Under the pieces are notes generated by a model, which did not search any database, was not told the DNA's origin, and saw nothing but the letters and a program-made list of their open reading frames with translations. Below are positions 7,511 to 16,269 of a DNA stretch of 50,778 nucleotides, piece by piece. Numbering within the stretch: position 1 is the first letter of the stretch; each line of letters opens with the position of its first letter. The DNA lies in contig DLGW01000028.1 of NCBI GenBank assembly GCA_002482885.1, forward strand, positions 1-50,778, read 5' to 3'. A program made the position numbers and the translations under genes. The stretch is from Flavobacteriaceae bacterium UBA7684 (GTDB lineage Bacteria; Bacteroidota; Bacteroidia; Flavobacteriales; Flavobacteriaceae).

Positions 7511-7640
7511 TTTAGGTCTTTGGTTTTAGGTCTTTGGTTTTAGGTCTTTGGTTTTAGGTCTTTAGGTTTTATATTTAATTTAAACCCATTGCCTAATAAC
7601 CAACACCCAATACCCAACACCCAATACCTAAAAACCCATC
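7511..7640. repeat. Heptad-type tandem repeats in the regulator/ccoI gap
   Basis: From 7511 to 7566 there are 3.8 copies of a 14-base unit, TTTAGGTCTTTGGT, itself two heptads. At about 7600-7640 a second array of degenerate heptads on the opposite sense (CCAACAC, CCAATAC) follows. Together they make an imperfect palindrome across the divergent intergenic region. Confidence 0.8.
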
Positions 7641-7668
7641 ACCCAACAACTGCAAATTTACTAAAACA

Positions 7669-7680
7669 TGATAATTATCA
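7669..7680. promoter_or_regulatory. Crp/Fnr-type operator upstream of ccoI
   Basis: TGATAATTATCA is a perfect palindrome of the form TGA-N6-TCA, the half-site arrangement read by Crp/Fnr proteins. It lies about 60 bases before the ccoI ATG and 180 bases from the divergent regulator gene. Confidence 0.55.
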
Positions 7681-7741
7681 GTCACTATTTTTGAATAAAA
7701 ATGGTTATTTGCACTCAGGTATGAATAGCAAATTATAAAGT

Positions 7742-10123
7742 ATGCAAAATTGTTTCCATTGTGGCAACGATGTTGTGAAAAATCAAGAAATTTTATTCGA
7801 CGAAAAGTCATTTTGTTGCACGGGTTGTAAAACCGTTTACGAAATTTTTAGTCAGAATGACATGTCTTGTTATTACGATTTCGAAAAATCACCAGGGGCA
7901 ACCCCTACAGATATTCAAGGAAAATATCATTTTTTAGATCAGCCAGAAATAGTTTCAAGATTGTTGGATTTTGAAGAAGAATCTACCAGTATTGTAACCT
8001 TGTACATTCCGCATATTCATTGCAGTTCTTGCATTTGGATTTTAGAAAATTTACAGCGTTTACAATCGGGTATTTCTTATTCTCAGGTTAATTTTCCCGA
8101 GAAAAAAGTTAGAATTACTTTCCAAAATCAAAAAACCAATCTAAAAGAAATCGTTACGCTACTTTGTTCGATTGGATATGAGCCTTACATCAGTTTAGAA
8201 AATTTTGACGTTCCAAAAGAAAAAATAGACCGCAGTTTAATTTACAAATTAGGGGTAGCATTTTTTGCTTTCGGAAACATCATGTTGCTTTCTTTTCCTG
8301 AATATTTTGAAGTAGAGGAGTATTGGTTAAATGAATACCGAGGTTTTTTCCGTTGGTTGATTTTTGCCCTTTCGTTACCTTCATTTTTATATGCCGCCAG
8401 CGGTTATTATGTATCGGCTTACAAAAGTATTGTATCGAAAATTCCGAGTATAGATATTCCTATAGCTTTGGGTATCATCGTCATGTTTGTACGCAGTACA
8501 GTAGATATCATATTCGATTTTGGTCAAGGATTTTTTGACAGTTTAACAGGGCTTATCTTTTTTATGTTGTTGGGTAAATTGTTCCAGCAACGTACCTATA
8601 GTTTTTTATCATTTGAAAGAGATTATAAATCCTATTTTCCGATTGCGGTTACCAGAATTCAATCGGGAGGTTTAGAAGAATCTGTTCAAGTATATGACAT
8701 TCAAAAAGGGGATAGGCTTTTAATCCGTAATCAAGAATTAATACCAGTAGATGGTATTTTAATCACTCAAGAAGCTTCTGTGGATTATAGTTTTGTAACG
8801 GGTGAAGCTGTTCCAGTTTTAAAAAAATCGGGCGACAAACTATTTGCAGGAGGCAAACTCATTGGTCAAGTGGTAGAAATGGAAGTGCTTTTTTCAGTTT
8901 CTCAAAGCTATTTAACCCAGTTGTGGAGTAACGATGTTTTTCAAAAACGATTGGAACAAAAACACAAAACCATTACCGATACCGTAAGTAGATATTTTAC
9001 ACCAGCCTTATTAATCATTGCTTTTGCGGGGTTGTTTTATTGGTCTTTTTATAGTTGGAACACCGCTTTTAATGTATTTACCGCGGTGTTGATTGTAGCT
9101 TGTCCGTGCGCTATGGCACTTACCGCACCATTTACTTTGGGAAATGTTCTAAGGTTGATGGGTAATCAAAAGTTTTATCTTAAAAATGCCACTGTAATAG
9201 AGCAATTGGCACAAGCCGATACTTTAGTGTTCGACAAAACAGGAACCATTTCTACCAATAAAAAATCAATCATCAATTACCACGGTGCGCAATTGTCAGA
9301 ACAAGAATTAACGGAAATTAAAAGTGCTTTAAGAGGTTCCAACCATCCGCTCAGTAGAATGTTGTATGATTTTATTCCTCAAGAAAAAGTTTTAAAACCT
9401 GATTTTTTTGAAGAAGTAACCGGTAAAGGAATTATTGTCAAATTTGGAAACCAAGAATGGAAATTAGGTTCAGCCCATTGGGTAGGATGCCAAGAAACGG
9501 AAACTGATGCCGTCGCATTAACCGCAGTTCATTTATCGGTCAACGGAAATTATAAAGGCAAATATGTGTTTAAAAATGAATTCCGAAATGGGCTTTCATC
9601 CTTATTCAACAAACTTTCCTCAACATATGAAATTCATGTATTGTCGGGTGATAACGATGGGGATAAAGCCATTTTAGAAGGTTTATTACCTGCGCAAACC
9701 CATTTGGTTTTCAATAAAAAGCCCGAAGAAAAATTAGCCTATATCAAACAATTGCAAGAACAAGGTAAAAATGTTTTAATGGTGGGTGATGGTTTAAATG
9801 ATGCGGGGGCTTTGGCGCAAAGCAATGTAGGTGTTTCTATCTCTGAAAATGTAAATGTGTTCTCCCCAGCTTGTGATGCGATTTTAGATGCCAGCGAATT
9901 CCAAAAAATTGCAGGATTTTTAGCCTACTCCAAAAAAGCCATTTTGGTCATTATGATGAGTTTTGGGTTATCCATACTTTATAATGTCGTAGGACTTTCG
10001 TATGCGGTTTCAGGGAATTTATTGCCCATTGTAGCGGCCATCATTATGCCTTTAAGTTCCATCACCGTAGTGAGTTTTGTAACGATTATGAGTAATTGGT
10101 TTGCGATGCGGTTGCTGAAGTAA
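7742..10123 (+). CDS. ccoI: Copper-translocating P-type ATPase, CcoI/FixI type
   Basis: The 793-residue P1B ATPase has an N-terminal cysteine-rich metal-binding domain (CFHCGNDV, then FCCTGCKTVYEIF), a second HMA-like domain with CSSC (HCSSCIWILE, near residue 95), six to eight membrane helices, the transmembrane copper motif CPCAMALT, the phosphorylation site DKTGT and the hinge GDGLNDAGAL. CcoI/FixI exports copper across the inner membrane for assembly of cbb3-type cytochrome oxidase. The divergent Fnr-type regulator and the TGA-N6-TCA site fit that role. Oddly, no ccoS or ccoNOP genes follow; the next gene encodes an unrelated sorted protein. Confidence 0.9.
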   Translation: MQNCFHCGNDVVKNQEILFDEKSFCCTGCKTVYEIFSQNDMSCYYDFEKSPGATPTDIQGKYHFLDQPEIVSRLLDFEEESTSIVTLYIPHIHCSSCIWILENLQRLQSGISYSQVNFPEKKVRITFQNQKTNLKEIVTLLCSIGYEPYISLENFDVPKEKIDRSLIYKLGVAFFAFGNIMLLSFPEYFEVEEYWLNEYRGFFRWLIFALSLPSFLYAASGYYVSAYKSIVSKIPSIDIPIALGIIVMFVRSTVDIIFDFGQGFFDSLTGLIFFMLLGKLFQQRTYSFLSFERDYKSYFPIAVTRIQSGGLEESVQVYDIQKGDRLLIRNQELIPVDGILITQEASVDYSFVTGEAVPVLKKSGDKLFAGGKLIGQVVEMEVLFSVSQSYLTQLWSNDVFQKRLEQKHKTITDTVSRYFTPALLIIAFAGLFYWSFYSWNTAFNVFTAVLIVACPCAMALTAPFTLGNVLRLMGNQKFYLKNATVIEQLAQADTLVFDKTGTISTNKKSIINYHGAQLSEQELTEIKSALRGSNHPLSRMLYDFIPQEKVLKPDFFEEVTGKGIIVKFGNQEWKLGSAHWVGCQETETDAVALTAVHLSVNGNYKGKYVFKNEFRNGLSSLFNKLSSTYEIHVLSGDNDGDKAILEGLLPAQTHLVFNKKPEEKLAYIKQLQEQGKNVLMVGDGLNDAGALAQSNVGVSISENVNVFSPACDAILDASEFQKIAGFLAYSKKAILVIMMSFGLSILYNVVGLSYAVSGNLLPIVAAIIMPLSSITVVSFVTIMSNWFAMRLLK

Positions 10124-10164
10124 TTATGAATGGTGAGTTGTGAATTATGAATGATTGATTCATT
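10122..10164. repeat. Heptad array after ccoI
   Basis: A run of degenerate 7-base units of the ATTATGA, ATGGTGA, GTTGTGA type begins in the ccoI stop codon itself. The same kind of array, on the other sense, occurs at 14681-14710, 18960-19007 and 29525-29556. Confidence 0.6.
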
Positions 10165-10222
10165 TTAATTTGATTAAAATAGTAAATAAAATCTTAGAAA
10201 TAACTTTAAAAAAATGATAGTC

Positions 10223-11695
10223 ATGAAAAATATAATCGCAATAATCATTTTATTTTTTAATATCTCCTTTGCTCAAATTCCTACTATTGAATGGCAAAAA
10301 ACAATTTCTAATTCGGGCACTGTATTTAGCTCATCTGTAAGACAAACAGATGATGGCGGGTATATTGTGGTTGGTTACAAATATCTTCAAGATGCAGTTG
10401 GGAGCGATGCATGGGTAACAAAGGTTTCTGCTGATGGTACAAGTGAATGGAACAAAACATTTGGAGGTCTTGATGATGATGCTTTATTAGGTATTGAAAA
10501 AACAAATGACGGAGGTTTTATATTAGCAGGTTACACGGCTTCAACTAACGGAGATATTACGATTAATAATGGTGGTTATGACGGATGGCTAATAAAACTT
10601 AATTCAAAAGGGGAAATACAATGGAGTAAAACTTATGGCGGAATCCTAGATGATAAATTTCAGAGTATTAAGATTACTAATGATGGGGGATATGTTTTAA
10701 CAGGTTATACTAAAAATGATAACGTTGCAGACGGATACCAAGGAGATAAAGACATTTGGGTATTAAAATTAGATGAATCAGGAACTATAGAATGGTCAAA
10801 AGCATTTGGCGAAAAATACGAGGACATTGGCAATTCTATTATTCAAACTAAAGATGGAGGGTATGCCGTAGCGGCTAGAGTTAGCACCATTTTTAATCCA
10901 GCAGGTGGTACTGCTGATTTTTTATTTTTAAAATTGAATGCGTCGGGAGTATCAGAGAAAAAAATTATAAAAAGTTATAAACTAGATGATATTATACACG
11001 ATATAAAAGAGATGTCTGATGGCAGTTTTATTGCAGTGGGTGAAACTAGCTACGCAGGTGGAATCGCTAATTTTCATGGAGGGGTAAAAGATGCCTGGGC
11101 ATTAAAAATAAACTCTAATAACGATGATGTCGAGTGGGATAAAGCGTATGGTGGTAGTAAACTGGATTATTGTAATAATGTAATAGTTACAGATGATGGT
11201 GGGTTCATCATGGTAGGTGGGAGTACTTCAAATGATCAGGATGTTCCTTCTGATAATTCTTCAATTTTAGGTGGTTGGGTTGTGAAAACTGATTCAAGTG
11301 GCAATATCGAGTGGTCAAAAATTTATGGAGAAAAGATTTATAGTGGTTTTATTGAAATACAAAAAACTTCGGATAATGGCTATATTTTAGTAGGATTTGT
11401 TGGATTAAAATTGGTCAAATTAGCAATAAATTCTTTATCCAACTCGGATTTTACTAACAAATCAATTAGCGATATAAGCTACACACCAAATCCCACAACC
11501 AATCAATTAAGTTTAACCCACACCGAGCCTATCAAAAAAGCCACTGTTTATAATTATTTAGGGCAGTTGGTATTAACCCAAAATGGAGTAGAAAATACCA
11601 TGCAGTTAAATGTAGGTGATTTAGCTAAGGGTAATTATTTGGTTAAAATAGAAAGTGCCACAGAATCACAAACCGTAAAATTTATAAAAGAATAA
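10223..11695 (+). CDS. T9SS-sorted beta-propeller-like surface protein
   Basis: The protein is 490 residues from ATG 10223, which opens the signal peptide MKNIIAIIILFFNISFAQ; an ATG three codons earlier is possible. The body holds about seven repeats of 50-60 residues with the pattern W-x-K-x-(F/Y)-GG-x-x-x-D followed by (T/K)xDGGYI-x-x-G-x-(T/S), which suggests a beta-propeller. The last 70 residues form a type IX secretion sorting domain (YTPNPTTNQLSL, then LGQLVL and KGNYLVKI). It is expected to be carried to or through the outer membrane. No catalytic motif is visible. Confidence 0.82.
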   Translation: MKNIIAIIILFFNISFAQIPTIEWQKTISNSGTVFSSSVRQTDDGGYIVVGYKYLQDAVGSDAWVTKVSADGTSEWNKTFGGLDDDALLGIEKTNDGGFILAGYTASTNGDITINNGGYDGWLIKLNSKGEIQWSKTYGGILDDKFQSIKITNDGGYVLTGYTKNDNVADGYQGDKDIWVLKLDESGTIEWSKAFGEKYEDIGNSIIQTKDGGYAVAARVSTIFNPAGGTADFLFLKLNASGVSEKKIIKSYKLDDIIHDIKEMSDGSFIAVGETSYAGGIANFHGGVKDAWALKINSNNDDVEWDKAYGGSKLDYCNNVIVTDDGGFIMVGGSTSNDQDVPSDNSSILGGWVVKTDSSGNIEWSKIYGEKIYSGFIEIQKTSDNGYILVGFVGLKLVKLAINSLSNSDFTNKSISDISYTPNPTTNQLSLTHTEPIKKATVYNYLGQLVLTQNGVENTMQLNVGDLAKGNYLVKIESATESQTVKFIKE

Positions 11696-11724
11696 ACAAG
11701 TTAGTCGGTTTACAAAATCACCAT

Positions 11725-12213
11725 TTATTTGGCATACAAAATATGCTGTGCAGTTTCAAAAGAAACGGTTTTATCTTCGTTAATGAAGTATTTTAAAATG
11801 ACTTCGCCCCAAATTTGACCGTTGCTAAAATCGCCAATAATCCAACGGTGGTTGATGAATTTTATTTTGTTGATTACGAATTTATTTCCGTCAATGGGAT
11901 CCATAGGAACCAAAGGATTTCCTTTGGGTTGACTATTCATGTTGTTGATTTGTTCTTTAATATAGGGAATATATACGTCTATATTTTCATCCCCTAAATA
12001 ATCAATAGCATCTTGATTGGTTTCTAACGAAAAGTAATTGGCATCTTCTAATATGAAGTTTAATTTAGCAATGCTGTCTTGGCATAAGTTGTTTTTAGCT
12101 TTAACTACACCGATTTCCTTTTTAAGGTTTTTAATGTCGCTATTCCAAAAACTATATTGCCAAATATTGAATAGTAACGATAGTATGAATAAGTAAATGA
12201 TGGCTTTTTTCAT
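11725..12213 (-). CDS. Membrane-anchored hypothetical protein
   Basis: This 162-residue protein has one N-terminal hydrophobic segment (residues 4-25) that works as an uncleaved anchor or signal, then a coiled-coil-like stretch (about 28-50) and a C-terminal beta-rich domain (about 110-162) with the sequence HRWIIGDFSNGQIWGEV. I do not recognise the family. It lies 10 bases after the metallo-hydrolase gene on the same strand and is probably co-transcribed with it. Confidence 0.6.
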   Translation of the reverse strand: MKKAIIYLFILSLLFNIWQYSFWNSDIKNLKKEIGVVKAKNNLCQDSIAKLNFILEDANYFSLETNQDAIDYLGDENIDVYIPYIKEQINNMNSQPKGNPLVPMDPIDGNKFVINKIKFINHRWIIGDFSNGQIWGEVILKYFINEDKTVSFETAQHILYAK

Positions 12214-12223
12214 TTCAAAAATA

Positions 12224-12988
12224 TTAAAGAGTAAGGGTTAAATTATCGTAAGCTAAAAATACATTTTCGGGTAAGTTTTTTTCCACTTCATCGTGGAATC
12301 CTAGGTTGTAACTAATATGGGTAAAATAGGTTTTTTTAGGATTTATTTTTTGCACAAAGTTTAAAGCTTCTTCCAAATTAAAATGAGTGGTATGTTCTTG
12401 TATGCGCAACGCGTTCACTACCAAAACCTCTAAGTTTTGTAGTTTTTTATATTCTTTCTCATCAATAGTTTTAGCATCGGTGAGGTAGGCAAAATCCCCC
12501 ATTCTATAGCCTAAAATGGGTAAATTCCCGTGCATTACCTTAATAGGAATAATTTCGGTGTTTTTGATGTTGAATTTACTTCGAGAACTGATTTTGTGCA
12601 AAGTAACTTGTGGTGTACCAGGGTATCTGTTTTTGGTTTTAAAAGCGTAATCAAAACGTTTTTTTAAAGATTTTACCACACGCACATCACCAAATAAATC
12701 TACATTGCCCTGTATAAAAGTAATCGGTCGTAAGTCGTCTAACCCTGCGGTATGATCGGCATGTTCATGCGTAAATAAAACACCGTCAATTTTTGTGCAG
12801 CCCGAAGTGAGCATTTGTTGTCTAAAGTCAGGGCCACAGTCAATTACTATCGAGGTATCTTCGTGTTCAATCCAAACAGATGCTCTTAATCGTTTGTCTT
12901 TAAAATTATCACTTTTACAAACAGGATGGTCGATACCAATTACAGGTATGCCTTGCGAAGTTCCAGTGCCTAAAAAGTAGATTTTCAA
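12224..12988 (-). CDS. MBL-fold metallo-hydrolase, PhnP-like
   Basis: The 254-residue protein has the metallo-beta-lactamase fold signature THEHADHTAGLDD (HxHxDH, residues about 76-81), an early glycine-rich start FLGTGTSQGIPVIG, the metal-bridging Asp in YLTDAKTI and a late FTHISYNLG histidine. The short form and the TGTSQGIP start point to the PhnP/RNase Z-like branch, which cleaves phosphodiesters such as cyclic phosphates. The exact substrate is not known. It is followed closely by a small membrane protein gene. Confidence 0.85.
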   Translation of the reverse strand: MKIYFLGTGTSQGIPVIGIDHPVCKSDNFKDKRLRASVWIEHEDTSIVIDCGPDFRQQMLTSGCTKIDGVLFTHEHADHTAGLDDLRPITFIQGNVDLFGDVRVVKSLKKRFDYAFKTKNRYPGTPQVTLHKISSRSKFNIKNTEIIPIKVMHGNLPILGYRMGDFAYLTDAKTIDEKEYKKLQNLEVLVVNALRIQEHTTHFNLEEALNFVQKINPKKTYFTHISYNLGFHDEVEKNLPENVFLAYDNLTLTL

Positions 12989-13195
12989 TGTTTTGATTTT
13001 TTACCCTGCAAAGATTTGATATTTAAATGAATTAGGCAATGTATTGTTATTGCTGAATTGTAATTTTTTTCAATTCTTTTTTGAGCGATTCAAAAAAACA
13101 CGGACGAATTATTACGATAAAAAAATCCTGTTTTTACGATAACTTTTTTAATTTTATAGAACTTGACCAAACAATCACGAATTTAAAAATTTAGT

Positions 13196-14680
13196 ATGAA
13201 AAGAATCAGTACAGACATAGTGATTAAAGGAGATAAAGTTATTGAACAAATTCCATCCATTCGAGATAAAGCCTTACGCATCAATTTAAATGAAAATATT
13301 TACGGTTCCTTTTCCGAAATAGGAGCAGGGCAGGAAACTGTGCGTCATTTTTTTAGAGCCGGAGGCGCTTCGGGTACGATTGCTAAAGCCATGTCCGCTT
13401 ACGATAAAGTTTTTTCTGACGCCATTTATGGTACCGAAGAACCTGGTAGGTATGTAACCGAAGGACGTTTAAAAAAAATGTTGCAGTACGAAATGGAACT
13501 GATGCAGGAACGTTTGGATAGGAAATCACATCCTAATAAATTGTTTTTCTGTTATGCCAATACCGTAACTACTATTGATTTTGCCAAAAAGTTTAAAGGA
13601 CATGGTTGGGTAGGCATTAAGTTTCAAACAGAACCCGATCAAGATTTTAACGACATTATTTTACACGTACGTTTTAAAGAAAATGATTCCCGATTACAAC
13701 AAGAAACCTTAGGTGTTTTAGGTGTTAATTTAATTTATAGTGCTTTTTATAAATACAACGACCCCAAAAGAATGTTGGATTATTTATATGACCACTTAGA
13801 AATAGATCAAATAGAAATCGATACCATTAATTTTTCGGGGCCTTTATTCCAAGATACCGATAATCGATTAATGAGTTTACAGTTGGTGAAAAAAGGCATG
13901 ACCGATGCGGTAATGTTTGGCCCCGACGGAAAAAGTTTATTACCCGCCGCCGTATTGTATAAAAAAAGTATTTTGGTACACCGCGGAAGTTTCAGACCCG
14001 TTACTAAGGTAAACATGGACATCATTAATAAATCTCATTTGATGTTCGAAAATGACCCAAAAGTATTGCCACAAAATACCCTAAAAGTTTTTGAAATCAC
14101 TTTGTCTAACTTACGTTCCGAAGGCGAAATCAACGAAAAAGACTTTTTAGACCGAGCCGAAATATTGTGTTCGCTGGGCGAAACCGTAATGATATCGAAC
14201 TTTCAGGAATACTATAAGTTAGTAGATTACTTAGCCTTATATACCAAAGAAGTTTGTGGTTTGGCTATGGGGGTAAATAACCTGTATGATATTTTTGACT
14301 CTCAGTATTACGAAGAATTAAGTGGGGGTATTTTATCGGCATTAGGCGCCATCTTTACCAAAGATATTCGGGTGTATGTTTACCCACTAAAAGAAGCCCG
14401 AACAGGCGAAATGATTACCACTCAAAACTTAAAAATACATCCAAGAATTATAGATTTATACAAATACTTTATTTCCACAGGAAAAATAAAAGACATTGAT
14501 AGTATAGACCACACCATTTTAGATGTATTCTCCAGAGATATTCTAAAAAGAATTATGGCACACGAAGAAGGTTGGGAAAATAAATTACCTGATGGCGTAG
14601 GCAGTTTAATTAAAAAACAAAAATTGTTCGGATACAAAAAAGAGAAAATTGTTTTTGATGAAACCGAAGAGTTTTTTTAA
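13196..14680 (+). CDS. Conserved protein of unknown function, 494 residues
   Basis: This large soluble protein has no signal peptide and no membrane segment. Notable stretches are the glycine-rich AGGASGTIAKAMSAYDK (about residues 57-73), the FFCYANTVTT/GHGWVGIKFQ region (about 117-145) and the HRGSFRPVTK segment (about 267-276). I recall relatives in Bacteroidetes labelled nicotinate-nucleotide adenylyltransferase, but the HxGH nucleotidyltransferase motif is not visible here, so I do not use that name. The gene stands alone, with direct ACGATAA repeats upstream (about 13113 and 13135). A heptad array begins right after its stop codon. Confidence 0.7.
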   Translation: MKRISTDIVIKGDKVIEQIPSIRDKALRINLNENIYGSFSEIGAGQETVRHFFRAGGASGTIAKAMSAYDKVFSDAIYGTEEPGRYVTEGRLKKMLQYEMELMQERLDRKSHPNKLFFCYANTVTTIDFAKKFKGHGWVGIKFQTEPDQDFNDIILHVRFKENDSRLQQETLGVLGVNLIYSAFYKYNDPKRMLDYLYDHLEIDQIEIDTINFSGPLFQDTDNRLMSLQLVKKGMTDAVMFGPDGKSLLPAAVLYKKSILVHRGSFRPVTKVNMDIINKSHLMFENDPKVLPQNTLKVFEITLSNLRSEGEINEKDFLDRAEILCSLGETVMISNFQEYYKLVDYLALYTKEVCGLAMGVNNLYDIFDSQYYEELSGGILSALGAIFTKDIRVYVYPLKEARTGEMITTQNLKIHPRIIDLYKYFISTGKIKDIDSIDHTILDVFSRDILKRIMAHEEGWENKLPDGVGSLIKKQKLFGYKKEKIVFDETEEFF

Positions 14681-14710
14681 TTCATAACTCACCATTCACC
14701 ACTTACCATT
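14681..14710. repeat. Heptad array before the GH32 gene
   Basis: Degenerate 7-base units (ATTCATA, ACTCACC, ATTCACC, ACTTACC) fill the whole gap from the stop codon of one gene to the ATG of the GH32 gene. Any ribosome-binding site must lie within it. Confidence 0.6.
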
Positions 14711-16198
14711 ATGTACAAACTATATATAACGTTATTGTACTTCGTTATTTGCCTAAATATTCAAGCCCAAAAAGATATTTATCAGGAACCGTTCAGACCC
14801 CAATTTCATTTTACGCCTGCCGAAAAATGGATGAATGACCCTAATGGATTGGTGTATTTGAATGGTAAGTATCATCTGTTTTATCAATATTATCCCAAAG
14901 ATGTGGTTTGGGGGCCGATGCATTGGGGCCATGCCGTAAGTACGGATTTATTGAATTGGAAGCACAAACCAGTGGCTTTGTATCCAGATAGTTTAGGAAA
15001 TATTTTTTCGGGAAGTGTGGTGATTGATAAAAATAATACCGCAGGTTTTGGAGCAAATGCGATGGTAGCTATTTTTACGTATCACAATGATGCCATTTGG
15101 GAAGCAGGGCAAAAAAATACCGAAAGCCAAGCCCTTGCATACAGTGCTGACGAAGGAAAAACGTGGACGAAATATGCCAATAATCCAGTATTAAATAATT
15201 CCGGAGAACAAGATTTTAGAGACCCCAAAGTGTTTTGGAATGAATCTAAAAATAAGTGGGATATGGTGTTAGCCGCAGGGGACAGAATCAAAATGTTTTC
15301 ATCGGAAAATTTAAAAAATTGGACATTTGAAAGTGATTTTAAACCCACTATTGACGATGCGGATCTAGGCGTTTGGGAATGTCCAGATTTGTTTAAAATG
15401 AAAGTGGGTAAGATTGAAAAATGGGTAATGATTGTAAGTCACGGCGATAAAGCCCCTAATGGCGGTTCGGGAACCCGATATTTTGTAGGGGATTACGATG
15501 GTAAAACATTTAAAAACACACAAAAAGCCTTTTGGTTAGATTACGGAACGGATGCTTACGCAGGGGTGACTTTTTCGAATGTTCCCAATAATAAAAAAAT
15601 ACTTTTAGCTTGGATGAGCAATTGGAAATATGCAAACAAAACCCCAACCGAAGTTTGGCGTTGTGCCATGACTTTGCCTCGAGAATTGTTTTTACATCCA
15701 TCGGAAAATAAAGAATCATTTTTTTTAACACAAAACATGATTGAACAATATTCCTTAATTACTCAACTGGATTGGAGTATCGAAGAAACAAAAACACCTT
15801 TTATTAAAAATGATGTGGATTTGTCTCAGGCTGAAATTAAATTCAAAATCAAAGAAACCGAGGATTTGCAAATCGTTTTAAGTAATGCTTTACAAGAAAA
15901 ATTGGTCATTCAAATCAAAAACAATCAAGTGACCATTAACCGAGGCCAATCAGGAAAAATTGATTTTAGTGACCAATTTGCTGCAAAAGAACAGCTAATG
16001 CCTATCCAAGATAAAATTCATACGGTGCAGTTGATTTTAGATAAATCATCGGTGGAAATTTTATTGAACAATGGTAAATATTCCATGACTAATTTGGTGT
16101 TTCCTACTCTTAATTATTCTACCCTACAAATTACGTCACCTAAAAAACAAACCCTTAAAGAATTGACTTTTCAAAAAATCAGAAGTGTTTGGAGGTAA
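14711..16198 (+). CDS. Secreted GH32 beta-fructosidase
   Basis: The 495-residue enzyme starts with a signal peptide (MYKLYITLLYFVICLNIQAQ). It then shows the GH32 motifs in order: WMNDPNGLVY (catalytic nucleophile Asp, about residue 43), FRDPKVFW (transition-state Asp) and WECPDLF (acid/base Glu). A C-terminal beta-sandwich module covers about 360-495. Family members split sucrose, inulin or levan from the fructose end; the substrate here is not fixed by sequence. The following gene encodes a GH27-like glycosidase, so the pair may act on raffinose-type sugars or mixed glycans. No SusC/SusD genes are beside it. Confidence 0.92.
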   Translation: MYKLYITLLYFVICLNIQAQKDIYQEPFRPQFHFTPAEKWMNDPNGLVYLNGKYHLFYQYYPKDVVWGPMHWGHAVSTDLLNWKHKPVALYPDSLGNIFSGSVVIDKNNTAGFGANAMVAIFTYHNDAIWEAGQKNTESQALAYSADEGKTWTKYANNPVLNNSGEQDFRDPKVFWNESKNKWDMVLAAGDRIKMFSSENLKNWTFESDFKPTIDDADLGVWECPDLFKMKVGKIEKWVMIVSHGDKAPNGGSGTRYFVGDYDGKTFKNTQKAFWLDYGTDAYAGVTFSNVPNNKKILLAWMSNWKYANKTPTEVWRCAMTLPRELFLHPSENKESFFLTQNMIEQYSLITQLDWSIEETKTPFIKNDVDLSQAEIKFKIKETEDLQIVLSNALQEKLVIQIKNNQVTINRGQSGKIDFSDQFAAKEQLMPIQDKIHTVQLILDKSSVEILLNNGKYSMTNLVFPTLNYSTLQITSPKKQTLKELTFQKIRSVWR

Positions 16199-16269
16199 AC
16201 GATTAATCTCAATCAAATGATTGTTTTTAATTGAAAATCATTATTTTAGAGACTTCTAAATTGTTTTGC

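Noticed and set aside
13113..13145. Direct ACGATAA repeats upstream of the gene at 13196 as an operator
   Set aside because: Only two short copies in AT-rich sequence, with no symmetry or promoter that would support a binding site.
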